Source: JBGSUE01 sp041753515 (lineage in GTDB: Bacteria > Patescibacteriota > Microgenomatia > UBA10105 > UBA927). Taken from it: a DNA stretch of 15,823 nt. Shown one piece after another: positions 15,176 through 15,823 of this stretch. The stretch spans positions 1-15,823 of the forward strand of contig JBGSUE010000014.1 of NCBI GenBank assembly GCA_041753515.1, in the 5' to 3' direction. The notes beneath the pieces are model-generated. The model made no database searches, was not told the origin of the DNA, and saw only the letters and a list, made by a program, of their open reading frames with translations. The translations under genes were made by a program, and so were the position numbers. The first letter of the stretch is position 1. The number at the start of each line of letters is the position of its first letter.

Positions 15176-15823
15176 TTATGTACGCCTATTGGTTACAAGA
15201 CTAAACATATATCCTGTTATAAATGCAATCTGGCTTACCAGTACTCCGGGAATGTATTTTATTGGTATATATTTTGGAAGAAGCCCTTTGCATGTAGAAA
15301 TAAGTAATCGAGTTAAGGCATAGAGGAACCTGTGTATACGTAGCCCTACCGGAATTAAATAGAGTCTGTGGAAGGGGAAGGTGTTAACGCCGTAAAAGAA
15401 CCACTGTGTAAAAAAGCCCATCAGGGTAGTTCTGTATTCATGATCCAGGCGGATATCCGGAAAGAAGTGTATATCAATATTATTGCGGAGCAATAATAAT
15501 GACATAGCGGAATCTTCACTTGCAGAACCGGTCAAGCGTTCGTCAAAATAGATAGATTTAGTGCGTAGAGTGACAGTACGGTAGGCAGTGTTGCTTGCAG
15601 ATGCAAACTGAACACAGGTTTTGTATCGAGGATACATTTTTTTTGATATCAGATTCCATACCTGATTCCAGTAATTATTGGGAAACATTATTTTTTTCGT
15701 TCCGGTTAATACGTTTATCTCAGAATGAGATACAAATATATCTGAAATTTTTTTAAGCCATGATGGTGTTGGAATTTCATCATCATCCACAAAACAGAAA
15801 ATATTGCTAAGGGTCTTGCCCAG
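15176..15823 (-). CDS. GT2 family glycosyltransferase, 5' end cut off by an insertion sequence
   Basis: The visible part has about 211 host-derived residues, missing roughly the first 80. It starts at the insertion-sequence boundary with SNIFCFVDDDEIPTPSWLKK, the GT2 donor and metal-binding D-D-D region. The acceptor-base segment is RLTGSASEDSAMSLLLL with the E-D pair, followed by LDHEYR and then a C-terminal hydrophobic stretch that probably anchors the protein to the membrane (PGVLVSQIAFITGYMFS near the end). Without the N-terminal Rossmann strand that binds the nucleotide, the product cannot be a working GT2 enzyme as it stands. The last 13-14 bases of the window (to 15823) are insertion-sequence end, read in frame as LGKT. 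A GTG at 15788-15790 is no real start. It may be a pseudogene unless the assembly is misjoined. Confidence 0.8.
   Translation of the reverse strand: MGKTLSNIFCFVDDDEIPTPSWLKKISDIFVSHSEINVLTGTKKIMFPNNYWNQVWNLISKKMYPRYKTCVQFASASNTAYRTVTLRTKSIYFDERLTGSASEDSAMSLLLLRNNIDIHFFPDIRLDHEYRTTLMGFFTQWFFYGVNTFPFHRLYLIPVGLRIHRFLYALTRLLISTCKGLLPKYIPIKYIPGVLVSQIAFITGYMFSLVTNRRT
15810..15823. mobile_element. Terminal inverted repeat of an insertion sequence, start of a second copy
   Basis: AGGGTCTTGCCCAG is the exact reverse complement of the repeat at 126-139, where it follows a transposase end. The window stops 14 bases into it. Since both ends of an insertion sequence carry the repeat, the orientation of this copy cannot be told. 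Host bases before it (ATTGCTAA) differ from those after the left copy (TAACTATA), so the two are not the two sides of one insertion with its target duplication. Confidence 0.65.

Noticed and set aside
1..15823. The window as a small circular molecule carrying one insertion-sequence copy
   Set aside because: The two interrupted genes point away from each other and both lack 5' ends, and the host bases next to the repeats (TAACTATA and ATTGCTAA) do not match as a target duplication. A circle with a deletion cannot be fully excluded.

Overview
The window is a dense glycan-assembly locus from an uncultivated-looking bacterium with AT-rich DNA (roughly 40% GC by eye). TGA, TAA and TAG all end genes and tryptophan is read from TGG, so the standard code fits and the UGA=Gly lineages (SR1, Gracilibacteria) are excluded. 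Shine-Dalgarno motifs are almost absent, genes are packed end to end, and a protein with DUF4330-like repeats precedes the polymerase. These traits would suit a Patescibacteria/CPR or similar lineage, but this placement is inference and weak. No stretch longer than about 55 bases lacks a gene or gene fragment.

Layout from left to right. Positions 1-139 are the 3' end of an insertion sequence (transposase C-terminus plus terminal repeat), which has beheaded a membrane-protein gene (140-409). A GT4 glycosyltransferase runs leftward (424-1506). A rightward operon (1551-6216) encodes two more GT4 enzymes, a membrane-anchored protein with a tandem duplicated domain, and an O-antigen polymerase/ligase. 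A leftward operon (10361-6191) encodes a GT8-like enzyme, a GT4-like enzyme, a radical SAM protein and an oligosaccharide flippase. A rightward GT4 (10417-11544) faces a leftward pair (14350-11525): a GT-C-like membrane protein followed by a GT4. A rightward SAM methyltransferase (14403-15128) faces a leftward GT2 gene whose 5' end is cut off at 15810 by the same terminal repeat as at the left edge.

Functionally this looks like the assembly part of a Wzx/Wzy-type heteropolysaccharide pathway. Cytoplasmic GT4/GT8/GT2 enzymes would build a lipid-linked repeat unit, the methyltransferase and radical SAM enzyme may modify it, the flippase would export it, and the polymerase would join units outside the membrane. 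The GT-C-like protein could add a side sugar outside. No priming phosphoglycosyl transferase, chain-length regulator or nucleotide-sugar synthesis gene is present; these probably lie beyond the insertion sequences or elsewhere.

The most notable points are the same insertion-sequence end at both window edges; the duplicated DUF4330-like protein beside the polymerase; a radical SAM gene translationally coupled to the flippase; and an unusual alternating gene order. In that order, short divergent gaps of 44-55 bp carry back-to-back -10 elements, and convergent genes overlap at their 3' ends.
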